Shown here piece by piece: positions 1 through 9,526 of a DNA stretch of 64,000 nucleotides. The translations under genes were made by a program, and so were the position numbers. Within the stretch, counting starts at the first letter, position 1; every line of letters starts with the position of its first letter. The notes beneath the pieces were generated by a model, which did no database searches, was not told where the DNA came from, and worked only from the letters and a program-made list of their open reading frames with translations. Location: the NCBI RefSeq assembly GCF_900148495.1, contig NZ_FTRU01000007.1:186001-250000 (forward strand), given 5' to 3'. Source of the DNA: Negativibacillus massiliensis (GTDB lineage: Bacteria; Bacillota; Clostridia; Oscillospirales; Ruminococcaceae).

Positions 1-2
1 TG

Positions 3-914
3 CTTCTGTTAAAGGGTGTCATCGATTGTCCGGACATGCCGCTTAACGTTTCCAGAAGCTTTTTGCAGAATGACGGCGAAGTACAGAAGATTGCCCAGCA
101 CATCACCAAGAAGGTTTCGGACAAGCTGCATCAGATCTTTAAAAATGACCGTCCAAGCTATGAAAAATACTGGAATGATATTTCTGCATTTATCAAGTTT
201 GGCTGCCTGAAAGATGAGAAATTCTATGACCGTATGAAGGATATTCTGCTGTTCAAGACCATCGATGGAGAGTACAAGACCCTGGAAGAATATCCAAAAG
301 CAGAAGGTAACAAGATTTATTATGTAACCGATGAAAATCTGCAGGCACAGTACATCTCGATGTTTAAAGAAAATGGACTGACCGCTGCAGTACTGACCCA
401 TGCGATCGATCCTCACTTCATCAGCCTGCTGGAATACAAGAATCCAGAAGAGATGAAATTCCTGCGCATTGATGCGGACTTGGGAGAAGCACTGAAAGTT
501 TCTCAGCCGGAAGCGGAATCGGAGGACGCAAAGAAAGCACAGGAAGAGGAAAACAACAAGCTGATTGAGTGCGTCAAAGCCTGCCTGCCGGATGAGAAGT
601 TGGAATACAAGGTTGAGAGCCTCAAAGCGACCGAAACACCGGCAGTTATCCTGCTGTCCGAATATGCGCGCCGTATTCAGGATATGAACAAGGTATTGGG
701 CGAAAGCTTTGCACCAGAAGGTCAGGTAACGCTGGTACTCAACAGCGAAAACGAGATTGTCAAGAAGATCCCATCCTTGACTGAGGAAAACCGCAAACTT
801 GTCTGCGAACATATCTACGACCTTGCACTGATGGCACATAAGCCATTGAGCGCTGAGCAGATGTCCAAGTTTATTGCAAGGAATGTAAAACTGCTGGAGC
901 TGTTGGCGGAGTAA
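3..914 (+). CDS. htpG: Chaperone HtpG (Hsp90), C-terminal part
   Basis: This is the C-terminal ~303 residues of the bacterial Hsp90 chaperone; the gene enters from the left edge, with the open frame running from base 3. The first visible residues (LKGVIDCPDMPLNVSRSFLQ) match the conserved end of the Hsp90 middle domain, and the following ~250 residues correspond to the rest of the middle domain and the dimerisation domain. The N-terminal ATPase domain lies outside the window. HtpG is a cytosolic ATP-dependent chaperone that helps refold client proteins. An acidic Glu/Lys-rich stretch occurs near residues 160-190 of the visible part. No terminator follows directly; a hairpin-rich repeat region begins about 25 bases after the stop. 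Confidence 0.95.
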   Translation, partial: LLLKGVIDCPDMPLNVSRSFLQNDGEVQKIAQHITKKVSDKLHQIFKNDRPSYEKYWNDISAFIKFGCLKDEKFYDRMKDILLFKTIDGEYKTLEEYPKAEGNKIYYVTDENLQAQYISMFKENGLTAAVLTHAIDPHFISLLEYKNPEEMKFLRIDADLGEALKVSQPEAESEDAKKAQEEENNKLIECVKACLPDEKLEYKVESLKATETPAVILLSEYARRIQDMNKVLGESFAPEGQVTLVLNSENEIVKKIPSLTEENRKLVCEHIYDLALMAHKPLSAEQMSKFIARNVKLLELLAE

Positions 915-939
915 CCGAAGAATAAAAAGTTTCGATAGA

Positions 940-1545
940 GCGAAACAGAAGTTTTCGTCCACCTTTTTCAAAAGCAGGCTGAGCCTGCACCCTGTTCGCC
1001 TACGGCGCAAAGACGGGCGGCAAGTGGACAAAACAAAAGTTTTACTCAATTTTTTTCAAAAAATTGTGGGTTTCCCAAGGGTAAAGCCCTTGGGCGCTCG
1101 TCGCAACGAGCGAAAGGCTTATCGTCAGGCGCCTTTGCGGGTGAACTTTTCAATCCAAACTTTGGATTGAAAAAGAGGGGGCTTTTGTAAGAAAAAAGCC
1201 CCCTAAGGGACAAACGCTATGCACTTTCCAGAAAAACCTCCCAGTGGGAGATTTTTCTGCTGTCTGTACGGAAGGTATTAGTGATGGAAAAGTGTCTATC
1301 ATGAAATTTGGTATTGGCGACGGAAATCTGTTCCGAATTACAGGCGCGCTGCTGTGAGCAGGCACACTTGCCGTGTGCCACGCACTGACGTGCGACAGCC
1401 ACAGAAGAACACTCTGCCTCTATCGTTTTCTTTTTTATTGTTAAGTGTCACAGGGGCGTTGCCCCCGTACCCCCACAAACTTTTGTGTACGAAAAGTCAG
1501 TCGAAAACTTGTTTTCGACTACAAAAAAACTTTATTTTTTGCAGT
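940..1545. repeat. Multi-hairpin intergenic element, copy A (rearranged)
   Basis: This gene-free stretch is a chain of inverted repeats shared with other gaps in the window: CAATTTTTTTCAAAAAATTG (1047-1066), the GCTCGTCGCAACGAGC hairpin near 1096, a hairpin at about 1158-1176, a GGGGGCTTTT/AAAAAGCCCCC hairpin (~1175-1204), a CTCCCAGTGGGAG hairpin (~1240), and the GGGGCGTTGCCCCC hairpin near 1455. The same modules recur in the other copies with different stems. Order differs from the full copies, so this is probably a decayed or recombined copy. No coding sequence is supported. Confidence 0.75.
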
Positions 1546-1570
1546 GCCAAGCCCGGAAAGGAGTATCCTT

Positions 1571-2320
1571 ATGACCGAAGAAATCAAACGCTTGTCCCAA
1601 CTGATAAAGCAAAGCCAACGCATCGTCTTTTTTGGCGGAGCCGGTGTTTCCACTGAATCGCAGATCCCTGATTTTCGCAGCGATGATGGACTGTATGGCG
1701 ACAAACAGGCAAAACGGTACCCCTATCCGCCTGAAACAATGCTCAGTCACTCCTTTTTTGAACAACATACCAAAGAATTTTTTGAGTATTATTTTGACAA
1801 GATGGTTTATCCGGATGCAAAGCCGAATCCGGCTCATATTGCCCTTGCAAAGCTTGAGCAGATGGGAAAACTCAGCGCGGTCATCACCCAGAATATTGAT
1901 GGGCTGCATCAGATGGCTGGAAGCAGGAGAGTGTGCGAACTGCACGGCAGTGTCCATCGGAATTTCTGCATAAACTGTGGGAAAAAATATAACCTCAGTC
2001 AGATGTTAGAGCAAAAGGATGCAGGAGTGCCAAGATGCAGCTGCGGTGGTATTATCAAGCCGGATGTTGTGCTGTATGAAGAACCATTGGATAACGATGT
2101 GATGGCAGGAGCTATCAGCTATATCATGGCAGCAGATCTGATGATTGTGGGCGGAACCTCGCTGGCAGTTTATCCGGCAGCAGGACTCTTGCAGTACTAT
2201 CAGGGAAAAGAACTTGTGCTCATCAACAAAACCCAGACACCGTATGACCGCAGAGCTTCCCTTGTCATTCGGGATAACATCGGTCAGGTGATGGAACAGG
2301 CACTCAGCCTTCTGGATTAA
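1571..2320 (+). CDS. Sir2-family NAD-dependent protein deacylase
   Basis: A 249-residue sirtuin that removes acyl groups from protein lysines using NAD+, giving nicotinamide and O-acyl-ADP-ribose; expected in the cytosol. Visible motifs in order: the NAD-binding GAGVSTESQIPDFR near residues 23-36, TQNIDGLH near 107, the ELHGS segment carrying the catalytic His near 125, a four-cysteine zinc site (CINC ... CSC) near 133-158, and GTSLAVYP near 195. The start at 1571 is chosen because AAAGGAG sits 8 bases upstream; an in-frame earlier start at 1445 falls inside repeat sequence. Length fits the single-domain bacterial class. It appears monocistronic, and the substrate cannot be told from sequence. 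Confidence 0.93.
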   Translation: MTEEIKRLSQLIKQSQRIVFFGGAGVSTESQIPDFRSDDGLYGDKQAKRYPYPPETMLSHSFFEQHTKEFFEYYFDKMVYPDAKPNPAHIALAKLEQMGKLSAVITQNIDGLHQMAGSRRVCELHGSVHRNFCINCGKKYNLSQMLEQKDAGVPRCSCGGIIKPDVVLYEEPLDNDVMAGAISYIMAADLMIVGGTSLAVYPAAGLLQYYQGKELVLINKTQTPYDRRASLVIRDNIGQVMEQALSLLD

Positions 2321-2364
2321 CAGGGGATTCTGCTTGCAAAAGAGCAAAAATCTTTATTTTCCGC

Positions 2365-2393
2365 TTGACGATGCCCTTTTCAGATAGTAAAAT
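2365..2393 (+). promoter_or_regulatory. Sigma-A promoter for the 73-residue gene
   Basis: TTGACG (2365-2370), a 17-base spacer and TAAAAT (2388-2393), ending 36 bases before the next start codon. Confidence 0.65.
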
Positions 2394-2429
2394 GAAGGGG
2401 AACTCTAACAGAAGAAAGGAAATCCACAG

Positions 2430-2651
2430 ATGAAAGCAAGAATTCCAAAACACAGAGAATTTGTTATCAACCTCGAAAAAACTGCTGAGGAAAAACGCGA
2501 AGAGTGCTGGGCAAAACTGGAAGCAATCCTGGAAGATTATAAAAAGGATGGCAAATCGGTTTATACCCCAAGCTTCATTGAGGACAATGAAGACAAGGTA
2601 AAAGCATTGCAGGCAGAGTACGGTTTTGAGTACACCATCGAATTGAAATAA
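2430..2651 (+). CDS. Small conserved-looking hypothetical protein (73 aa)
   Basis: A 73-residue highly charged, probably cytosolic protein with no signal peptide or membrane segment. It has its own promoter (2365-2393), a GAAAGGA ribosome-binding site about 10 bases before the ATG, and a strong terminator directly after the stop, so it is very likely a real monocistronic gene. The middle (residues 15-40) is Lys/Glu-rich and predicted helical; the rest contains a KSVYTPSFIEDNEDK segment and ends in ELK. I do not recognise the family and give no function. It lies between a sirtuin gene and secA, but is separately transcribed from both. Confidence 0.75.
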   Translation: MKARIPKHREFVINLEKTAEEKREECWAKLEAILEDYKKDGKSVYTPSFIEDNEDKVKALQAEYGFEYTIELK

Positions 2652-2658
2652 GACCCAG

Positions 2659-2706
2659 GCGGCAGAAAGGCGGTGCCAAAAGGCGCGGTGTTTCTGCTGC
2701 TTTTTT
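2659..2706 (+). terminator. Intrinsic terminator
   Basis: Stem GCGGCAGAAA (2659-2668) with TTTCTGCTGC (2691-2700), followed by six T residues. Confidence 0.85.
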
Positions 2707-2799
2707 GTTTTTCCGGCTGATTTTGATAGGGAAATGTTTTACGACCGTTTAAATTTTAAAAATAGACACAAATTATTTAAAGAAACCCCCGAGGAAGGT

Positions 2800-2829
2800 T
2801 TGACAAAACCGTACAGATAGAGTTACAAT
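2800..2829 (+). promoter_or_regulatory. Sigma-A promoter of secA
   Basis: TTGACA (2800-2805), 18-base spacer, TACAAT (2824-2829). This implies a 5' untranslated region of about 135 bases before the secA start at 2973. Confidence 0.75.
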
Positions 2830-2972
2830 ATCATAGATATGCTATGACTTATTTTCATATTAAAAGAAGCAGCCTTTTCCGATGGTTCTGCCGGTTTACC
2901 AATGACCGGTTTTCTGGCAAACGGGTGGACACAAGGCAGAGCCTTTAAAAATAAATGAGGTGTAAAAATACT

Positions 2973-5720
2973 ATGGGATTAATGGATAAAATCTTCGGAA
3001 CCTATTCCGAAAGAGAATTAAAGCGAATCTATCCAATTCGCGACAAGGTCCTGAGTCTGGAGGAACAGTACTCCAAGATGTCGGACAAAGAACTCAAAGA
3101 CATGACTCCAAAGCTCAAAGAGCGTCTTGCAAACGGTGAAACACTCGACGACATCCTGCCGGACGCATTTGCTACCTGCCGTGAGGCTGCATGGAGAGTG
3201 CTTGGTATGAAGCACTTCCCGGTACAGATCATCGGTGGTATCGTTCTGCATCAGGGCCGTATCGCAGAGATGAAGACCGGTGAAGGTAAAACCCTGGTTG
3301 CAACTCTGCCAGTATACTTAAACGCTCTGACCGGAAAAGGTGTTCATGTTGTTACTGTCAACGATTACCTTGCAAAACGTGACTCGGAAGAGATGGGCAA
3401 GGTATACCGCTGGTTGGGACTCAAGGTAGGTCTGGTTATCCACGACATCGAGCCTGCACAGCGTCAGGAAGCATACAAAGCAGATATTACTTACGGCACC
3501 AACAACGAGTTTGGTTTTGACTATCTGCGTGACAACATGCAGATTTACAAAGAAAACCGTGTTCAGCGCGGACATTACTATGCAGTAGTCGACGAGGTTG
3601 ACTCGATCCTCATCGATGAAGCAAGAACTCCTCTGATCATTTCTGGCCGCGGTGATAAATCCACCGACCTGTACAAGATTGCAGACCGCTTTGCAAGAAG
3701 CCTGCGCATGTACAAGGTAAAAGAGCTGGACGACAAGGAAGAACACGATGATGTTGTTGACGCAGACTACATCGTAGACGAGAAAGCAAAGACCGCAACC
3801 CTGACCAAAGCCGGCGTTAAGAAGGCAGAGGAGTTCTTTGGCCTGGAAAACCTGATGGACATGGAGAACTCCACAATCCAGCATCACATCAACCAGGCAA
3901 TCAAAGCACACGGAACCATGCATCGTGACATCAACTACGTTGTAAAAGACGGTGAAGTCATGATCGTAGACGAATTTACCGGCCGTATCATGAATGGACG
4001 CCGTTACAGCGAAGGTCTGCATCAGGCAATCGAGGCAAAAGAAGGCGTTGAGGTAAAACGTGAGTCCAAGACTCTGGCTACCATCACTTACCAGAACCTG
4101 TTCCGTATGTATGAAAAGCTCTCCGGTATGACCGGTACTGCAATGACCGAGGAACAGGAGTTCCGTGAGATCTATGGTATGGACGTTATCGAGATCCCAA
4201 CCAACAAGCCGGTAATCCGTAAAGATCTGCCGGACGTTGTATATAAAACCGAAAACGGAAAATTCAACGCAGTTGTTGAGCAGGTAAAAGAATGCCACGA
4301 AAAGGGACAGCCGGTTCTGGTTGGTACCGTTTCGATCGAAACTTCCGAACGTCTGAGCAACCTGCTCAAACGCCATGGCATCAAGCATCAGGTGCTCAAC
4401 GCAAAATATCATGAAAAAGAAGCAGAAATCGTTGCACAGGCTGGTCAGTACGGTGCGGTAACCATCGCAACCAACATGGCTGGTCGTGGTACCGACATCA
4501 TGCTGGGCGGTAACGCTGAATTCTTGGCAAAGAACCAGATGCGCAAAGAAGGCTACTATGAAGAGCTGATTGTAGAAGCAACTGGTTTCGGCGATACCGA
4601 TAATGAAGAAATTATCGAAGCACGCAAACGCTTTACCGAGCTTTCCAAGGAGTTCAAAGAAAAACTCCGTCCAGAGGCAGACAAGGTTCGTGAAGCAGGC
4701 GGTCTGTTCATCGTTGGTACCGAGCGTCATGAATCCAGACGTATCGACAACCAGCTGCGCGGACGTTCCGGACGTCAGGGCGACCCTGGCTGCTCCCGTT
4801 TCTACCTCTCTCTGGAAGATGATCTGATGAGACTGTTCGGCGGTGACCGCATCACCAACATGATGGATTCTCTGAAGATCGACGAGAATATGCCAATTGA
4901 AAACAGAATCCTCACCAGCACCATCGAAAACGCACAGAGCAAGATCGAAGGACGCAACTTTGGTATTCGTAAGAACGTACTGCAGTTCGACGATGTTATG
5001 AACAAACAGCGTGAAATCATCTATGCACAGCGCAACAAGGTTCTGGATGGTGAAAACCTCAAGGATTCCATCCTGTCCATGATGGATGAAACTGTTGATT
5101 CTGCAATGCAGATGTACATGCCGGAAGGTGTGGAACCGGAACACTGGAATATGGAAGGTTTCCGCAACTACTTTATCGGTATGATTGCAGGCGATGTTCT
5201 GGAGATCTCCGGTGATGACCTCAAGAAGGTTAACAAAAAAGAGCTGGGCGACAAAGTTAAGGAAAAAGTCCATGCACTGTATGCAAAACGTGAGGAAGAT
5301 CTGGGCGAAAGCATCACCCGTGAGCTGGAACGTGTTGTTCTGCTCAAAGAGGTTGATACCAAGTGGATGGATCACATCGACGCAATGGATGAGCTCAAGA
5401 AAGGTATCTCTCTGCGCTCCTACGGACAGAAGGACCCAGTTGTTGAGTACCGTATCGAAGGCTTTGACATGTTCGACGAGATGATCGCAAGCATCCGCGA
5501 GGAAACCGTCAAGATTCTGCTGCTGGCTCCATTCCGCAAACCAAACTCGGCACAGCCGCAGGAAGCTCCAAAGCGTGAGCAGGTAGCACAGCCAACTGCA
5601 ACCAGCTCGGATGGCACCGTAACTCCGGCAACCATCAAACGTCAGGGCAAAAAGGTTGGAAGAAATGACCCATGTCCATGCGGAAGCGGCAAAAAATATA
5701 AAAACTGCTGTGGCAGATAA
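2973..5720 (+). CDS. secA: Preprotein translocase ATPase SecA
   Basis: A 915-residue SecA, the motor ATPase that drives unfolded preproteins through SecYEG at the inner face of the membrane. Visible landmarks: Walker [12 protein letters not shown] near residue 100, the DEAD-like [15 protein letters not shown] near 205, the second helicase motor with [11 protein letters not shown] near 500 and [10 protein letters not shown] near 610, and a C-terminal zinc-binding SecB/ribosome-binding tail ([18 protein letters not shown]). The start at 2973 is preferred over 2955 because GAGGTG lies 10 bases upstream of it. Length is normal for the family. The gene is monocistronic with a good sigma-A promoter 145 bases upstream. 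This looks like the single housekeeping SecA. Confidence 0.98.
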   Translation: MGLMDKIFGTYSERELKRIYPIRDKVLSLEEQYSKMSDKELKDMTPKLKERLANGETLDDILPDAFATCREAAWRVLGMKHFPVQIIGGIVLHQGRIAEMKTGEGKTLVATLPVYLNALTGKGVHVVTVNDYLAKRDSEEMGKVYRWLGLKVGLVIHDIEPAQRQEAYKADITYGTNNEFGFDYLRDNMQIYKENRVQRGHYYAVVDEVDSILIDEARTPLIISGRGDKSTDLYKIADRFARSLRMYKVKELDDKEEHDDVVDADYIVDEKAKTATLTKAGVKKAEEFFGLENLMDMENSTIQHHINQAIKAHGTMHRDINYVVKDGEVMIVDEFTGRIMNGRRYSEGLHQAIEAKEGVEVKRESKTLATITYQNLFRMYEKLSGMTGTAMTEEQEFREIYGMDVIEIPTNKPVIRKDLPDVVYKTENGKFNAVVEQVKECHEKGQPVLVGTVSIETSERLSNLLKRHGIKHQVLNAKYHEKEAEIVAQAGQYGAVTIATNMAGRGTDIMLGGNAEFLAKNQMRKEGYYEELIVEATGFGDTDNEEIIEARKRFTELSKEFKEKLRPEADKVREAGGLFIVGTERHESRRIDNQLRGRSGRQGDPGCSRFYLSLEDDLMRLFGGDRITNMMDSLKIDENMPIENRILTSTIENAQSKIEGRNFGIRKNVLQFDDVMNKQREIIYAQRNKVLDGENLKDSILSMMDETVDSAMQMYMPEGVEPEHWNMEGFRNYFIGMIAGDVLEISGDDLKKVNKKELGDKVKEKVHALYAKREEDLGESITRELERVVLLKEVDTKWMDHIDAMDELKKGISLRSYGQKDPVVEYRIEGFDMFDEMIASIREETVKILLLAPFRKPNSAQPQEAPKREQVAQPTATSSDGTVTPATIKRQGKKVGRNDPCPCGSGKKYKNCCGR

Positions 5721-5734
5721 ATAATGAACCAATA

Positions 5735-5780
5735 CCGGAAGTGACAAGACCTGTCGAGTTTTGCTCGCTTCCGGTTATTT
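5735..5780 (+). terminator. Probable terminator after secA
   Basis: CCGGAAG (5735-5741) pairs with CTTCCGG (5768-5774) around a long loop, followed by the T-rich TTATTTTAT. The loop is long and the T run interrupted, so it is weaker than others in the window. Confidence 0.55.
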
Positions 5781-5812
5781 TATATCAAAATATCAGGAAA
5801 TGAGGTGCCAAA

Positions 5813-7711
5813 ATGAATATTACTGATGACCGGATCAAGTTCTTGCGTCTGTTGTCCGAGAAATATCGTTCCCGCCAGCAGGTTTGTACCGAGATCATCA
5901 ACCTTCAGGCAATTTTGAACCTGCCAAAGGGGACCGAACATTTTATGAGTGACCTGCACGGAGAATATGAGGCTTTTTCTCACATCCTCAATAACTCTGC
6001 GGGAGTTATCCGTGAAAAGGTAGACATGTTGTTTGAGGGAACACTGACGCCAAGAGAACGGTCCAGTCTGTGTACTCTGATTTATTATCCGGAGGAAAAG
6101 CTTGAGAAGATCAATGAGGAAGGAAGAAATACCGAGGAGTGGTATCGGTTTGTGCTGCAGAACCTGATTGATCTTGCCAAGATGCTTTCTTCCAAATACA
6201 CTCGTTCCAAGGTCAGAAAGGCAATGCCGTCCGAATACAGCTATATCCTCGATGAGCTGTTGCATGCTCAGGCAGATGAGGATAACAATCAGTTTGTTTA
6301 CCATCAGAAGATTATCGATACCCTGTTAAAACTGGGAGAAGGCGACGATTTTATCATTGCGCTGTCCAGTCTGATCAAACGGCTTGCTGTCGATCATCTG
6401 CATATTGTGGGGGATATCTTTGACCGAGGAGAGCGACCGGATGCGATCCTTAACATGCTGATGCAGCATCACTCACTGGACATCGAGTGGGGCAACCACG
6501 ACATTCTGTGGATGGGTGCAGCCTGCGGCAGTCAGGCATGTATTGCCGCAGTAGTACGCAACTGTCTTTCCTACAATAATATCTCGGTGCTGGAACAGGG
6601 CTACGGAATCAGTCTGCGTCCACTGGTTTTGTTTGCCGAAAAGATGTATGACGAAACAGACCCGAATAAGGCGGCGAAAAAGGCAATTTCCATCATTCTG
6701 TTTAAGCTGGAAGGTCAGATCATACGCCGCAATCCGGATTACGGAATGCAGGAACGTCTGCTGCTGGATAAGGTAAACTTTGACGATGCGACCATCGATA
6801 TTGACGGCGTGGTGCATGAGCTCAAAGAAAAGCGTTTCCCTACCATCAACCGAATGGACCCGTATGCGCTCGACCCTGCTGAGCGGGAAATCATGGATGA
6901 GCTGGAAAAACTGTTTCGGGAGAGTGAACAGCTCCAGCGTCATGTGACCTTCCTGTATAATCATGGCAGCATGTACCGCAAATTTAATGGAAATTTGCTG
7001 TTCCATGGCTGTGTTCCGCTGGATGAGGACGGCAACCTGAAGGCATTGCATTTTGGTGGACGCATCTATCAGGGCAAGAGCTATATGGACTATGCGGATT
7101 CGATTGCGCGCCGGGCTTATTTTTCGGATGACCGCACCCAGAAAGAGCTCGATTTCATGTGGTATCTGTGGTGTGGAAGCAACTCGCCGTTGTCCGGAAG
7201 GGTGGTCAAGACCTTTGAACGAACCTTCTTAAGCGACGAGAGCACCTGGAAGGAACCGAAGAATCCATATTACCGCTATCAGGATTCCGAGCCTGTCTGC
7301 CGGATGCTGCTGCGGGAGTTTGGACTGTATTCGGAAAATTCGCATATTATTAATGGTCACACCCCGATTCACGTTATGGAGGGAGAAAATCCGCTCAAGG
7401 CAAATGGACGACTGATTGTAATTGACGGAGGATTCTGTAAGGCATACCAGAAAACAACTGGAATTGCAGGATATACTTTGATCTTTAATTCGCATGGAAT
7501 GCGCTTAAAATCCCATCAGCCATTTTCCGGAATGGAAGCGGCACTTTCGGAAAATCTAGATATTGATTCCCAATCCCAACAGGTAGCAACACTGGATAAA
7601 CGTCTGATGGTAGCGGATACCGATACCGGCGAGATGCTCAAGGAGCAGATTGCCGACTTAGAAGATCTGCTGACTGCCTATCGGGAAGGCCTGATTGCGG
7701 CAAAAGCATAA
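5813..7711 (+). CDS. fbp: Fructose-1,6-bisphosphatase class III
   Basis: A 632-residue class III fructose-1,6-bisphosphatase, the gluconeogenic enzyme hydrolysing fructose 1,6-bisphosphate to fructose 6-phosphate in the cytosol; this class is characteristic of Firmicutes. Calcineurin-like metallophosphatase motifs are visible: SDLHGEY near residue 45, IVGDIFDRGERPD near 198, and EWGNHDILWMG near 222, with NGHTPIH near 518 supplying late metal-binding histidines. Length matches the Bacillus enzyme (~640-670). GAGGTG lies a few bases before the ATG. It follows secA by 92 bases and is closed by a strong terminator. Confidence 0.95.
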   Translation: MNITDDRIKFLRLLSEKYRSRQQVCTEIINLQAILNLPKGTEHFMSDLHGEYEAFSHILNNSAGVIREKVDMLFEGTLTPRERSSLCTLIYYPEEKLEKINEEGRNTEEWYRFVLQNLIDLAKMLSSKYTRSKVRKAMPSEYSYILDELLHAQADEDNNQFVYHQKIIDTLLKLGEGDDFIIALSSLIKRLAVDHLHIVGDIFDRGERPDAILNMLMQHHSLDIEWGNHDILWMGAACGSQACIAAVVRNCLSYNNISVLEQGYGISLRPLVLFAEKMYDETDPNKAAKKAISIILFKLEGQIIRRNPDYGMQERLLLDKVNFDDATIDIDGVVHELKEKRFPTINRMDPYALDPAEREIMDELEKLFRESEQLQRHVTFLYNHGSMYRKFNGNLLFHGCVPLDEDGNLKALHFGGRIYQGKSYMDYADSIARRAYFSDDRTQKELDFMWYLWCGSNSPLSGRVVKTFERTFLSDESTWKEPKNPYYRYQDSEPVCRMLLREFGLYSENSHIINGHTPIHVMEGENPLKANGRLIVIDGGFCKAYQKTTGIAGYTLIFNSHGMRLKSHQPFSGMEAALSENLDIDSQSQQVATLDKRLMVADTDTGEMLKEQIADLEDLLTAYREGLIAAKA

Positions 7712-7724
7712 TTTGGGTAAAACA

Positions 7725-7757
7725 AAACCACCGACCTAAATCAGGTCGGTGGTTTTT
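7725..7757 (+). terminator. Intrinsic terminator after fbp
   Basis: AAACCACCGACCT pairs with AGGTCGGTGGTTT across a four-base loop, followed by Ts. Confidence 0.9.
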
Positions 7758-7789
7758 ATGTTGTTTGTTGCCCGTATTTGCGCCCAAGG

Positions 7790-8300
7790 CGAACGAAAGT
7801 TTTTGGTCGAGCTTTTTACAAAAAGCTCGCAGATTCCAAAGGCAGAGCCGTTGGTCGCTCGTCGTAACGAGCGAAAATCTCGAGTTGAACTTGTTCAACT
7901 CATATCGTCAGACGCATTTTTGAAAGTGTGAAAACTTTTTGCAAGAGAAAAAGTTTTCACAAATTGCCGGATTGCAGAAACTATCCCCGAAAAGTTCCCA
8001 GTGGGAAGTTTTCGGCAGTAAAAACACTTGCTTTATAAATACAAAAACAATCAGGAAAAATAGCATCAATCTAATACGGGATTCCGTCGTCAAAAATCAT
8101 CCACCGGATAATTTTTGAGATCGCACTCTACTTGCAATCGGTTTTCGAGGACTTTTTCTCTTGCAAAAAGTCCTCGAGCTCCCCAAAATACGCTTGAACG
8201 AGAAGGAGTTTCGCACTCTGCGGAGTGCGACCAAAGGCTCTGCCTTTGGAAACCACAATTTTTTGAAAAAAATTGAGTAAAACTTTTATTTTCTTCCAAC
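7790..8300. repeat. Multi-hairpin intergenic element, copy B
   Basis: Hairpins in order: CGAGCTTTTTACAAAAAGCTCG near 7809, GCTCGTCGTAACGAGC near 7857, GAGTTGAACTTGTTCAACTC near 7881, a long GTGAAAACTTTTT/AAAAAGTTTTCAC stem near 7930, a TTCCCAGTGGGAA stem near 7996, the AAAAATCATCCACCGGATAATTTTT unit near 8095, a CGAGGACTTTTT/AAAAAGTCCTCG stem near 8145, GCACTCTGCGGAGTGC near 8212, and CAATTTTTTGAAAAAAATTG near 8257. No gene is supported; short open frames here are by-products of the stems. Confidence 0.85.
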
Positions 8301-8392
8301 GAGCGCAGTCGGAGACAAGCGACCTACGCGAGAGCGAGAGTCTCGGGTTTGCACTTAACCGACAACGCGAACAGTTCGCGGGTTCAACCCGC

Positions 8393-9526
8393 CTACAAAC
8401 GGGAGAGAAAATCAGAATACCCAAACTGTCGGACAAGCCATCCCTGACCGTCTTTGTCCCGCCATACGATGGAAGGAAGTGGCATCCCGTTGAAGGTGTT
8501 GGTCTTGACCATCGTGTACAGTGCCATATCCTCGAATACCAGCTTGTCACCCTCTTTTAGTGGAACATCAAAGGAGTAATCTCCAATGATATCGCCGGCA
8601 AGGCAGGTTGGTCCGCCCAGACGATAGGTATATGCCTTTTCACCGGCTTCTCCACTGTCTTTCAGTGGTGGGCGATACGGCATTTCCAGCACATCCGGCA
8701 TATGGCAGGCAGCGGAGGTGTCCAGGATGGCAATGTCCATGCCGTTGTGCAGGGTTTCCAGCACGCTTGTCACCATGAATCCTGCATGATATACCACCGC
8801 TTCCCCAGGTTCCAGATAAACCTGTACGCCGTAGGTGTCGCGGAAATGTTCGATTACCGAAACAAGAGTTTCGATATCGTAATCGGGGCGGGTAATGTGA
8901 TGTCCGCCGCCGAAATTGATCCACTTTAATCCATGCAGATATTTTCCGAACTTTTCTTCAAATGCGGCTGCGGTAGTTTTCAGGTCATCCGAATTCTGTT
9001 CGCACAGAGTGTGGAAGTGCAGACCATCCAGCATCGGCAGAAGCGACTCGTCAAAATTTGCAAGGGTGGTTCCAAGTCGGGAGCCGGGTGCACATGGGTC
9101 GTAGATTGCATGGCCTTCCTGAGTCGAACATTCGGGGTTGACACGCAGTCCGACTGATTTTCCGGCATCTTTGGCACGCTGACCGTACTTTTTAAGCTGA
9201 GTTGGGGAATTGAATACAAAGTCATCGGCAACTTTCAGGAGTTCACAAAATTCCTGCTCACGATAGGCAGGGGAGAAAACGTGGGTTTCACCGCCAAAAT
9301 AATCGTGACCGAGCTTTGCTTCGTAAAGGCCGCTGGCAGTAGTGCCCGCCAGATATTCCCGAATAATGGGGTAGGTCGAATACATCGAAAAGGCTTTCTG
9401 TGCCAGCAGAATTTTACAGCCGGTGCGCGAGCACACCGACTGTAATACTGCAAGATTATTGCGAAGCCTTTGTTCGTCTACCAGAAAATAGGGAGTAAGA
9501 AAGGAAGAAAGGCAGATTTTTTCCAT
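8393..9526 (-). CDS. nspC: Carboxynorspermidine decarboxylase
   Basis: A 377-residue PLP enzyme of the alanine-racemase fold (fold III), matching NspC/CANSDC, which decarboxylates carboxyspermidine or carboxynorspermidine to spermidine or norspermidine. Visible features: ALAQKAFSM-type Lys near residue 43 (LLAQKAFSMYST) as the PLP Schiff-base lysine, HFHTLCEQ near 198, NFGGGHHIT near 232, EPGEAVVYHAG near 272, and the C-terminal FEDMALYTMVK. Length is normal. Its ATG overlaps the stop of the upstream dehydrogenase gene (TAATG), so the two are translationally coupled; it is the last gene of the polyamine operon. A multi-hairpin element follows about 90 bases downstream. Confidence 0.93.
   Translation of the reverse strand: MEKICLSSFLTPYFLVDEQRLRNNLAVLQSVCSRTGCKILLAQKAFSMYSTYPIIREYLAGTTASGLYEAKLGHDYFGGETHVFSPAYREQEFCELLKVADDFVFNSPTQLKKYGQRAKDAGKSVGLRVNPECSTQEGHAIYDPCAPGSRLGTTLANFDESLLPMLDGLHFHTLCEQNSDDLKTTAAAFEEKFGKYLHGLKWINFGGGHHITRPDYDIETLVSVIEHFRDTYGVQVYLEPGEAVVYHAGFMVTSVLETLHNGMDIAILDTSAACHMPDVLEMPYRPPLKDSGEAGEKAYTYRLGGPTCLAGDIIGDYSFDVPLKEGDKLVFEDMALYTMVKTNTFNGMPLPSIVWRDKDGQGWLVRQFGYSDFLSRL

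Noticed and set aside
1445-1570. N-terminal extension of the Sir2 protein
   Set aside because: The added 42 residues derive from a hairpin element and lie before the ribosome-binding site at about 1556-1562.
3318-5747. 809-codon open frame antisense to secA
   Set aside because: Exactly opposite a highly conserved gene; its existence follows from secA codon use, with no ribosome-binding site and low-complexity Phe/Cys-rich composition.
7790-8300. CRISPR array
   Set aside because: The repeats are inverted, of differing lengths, and occur dispersed through the window; there are no regularly spaced direct repeats or cas genes.
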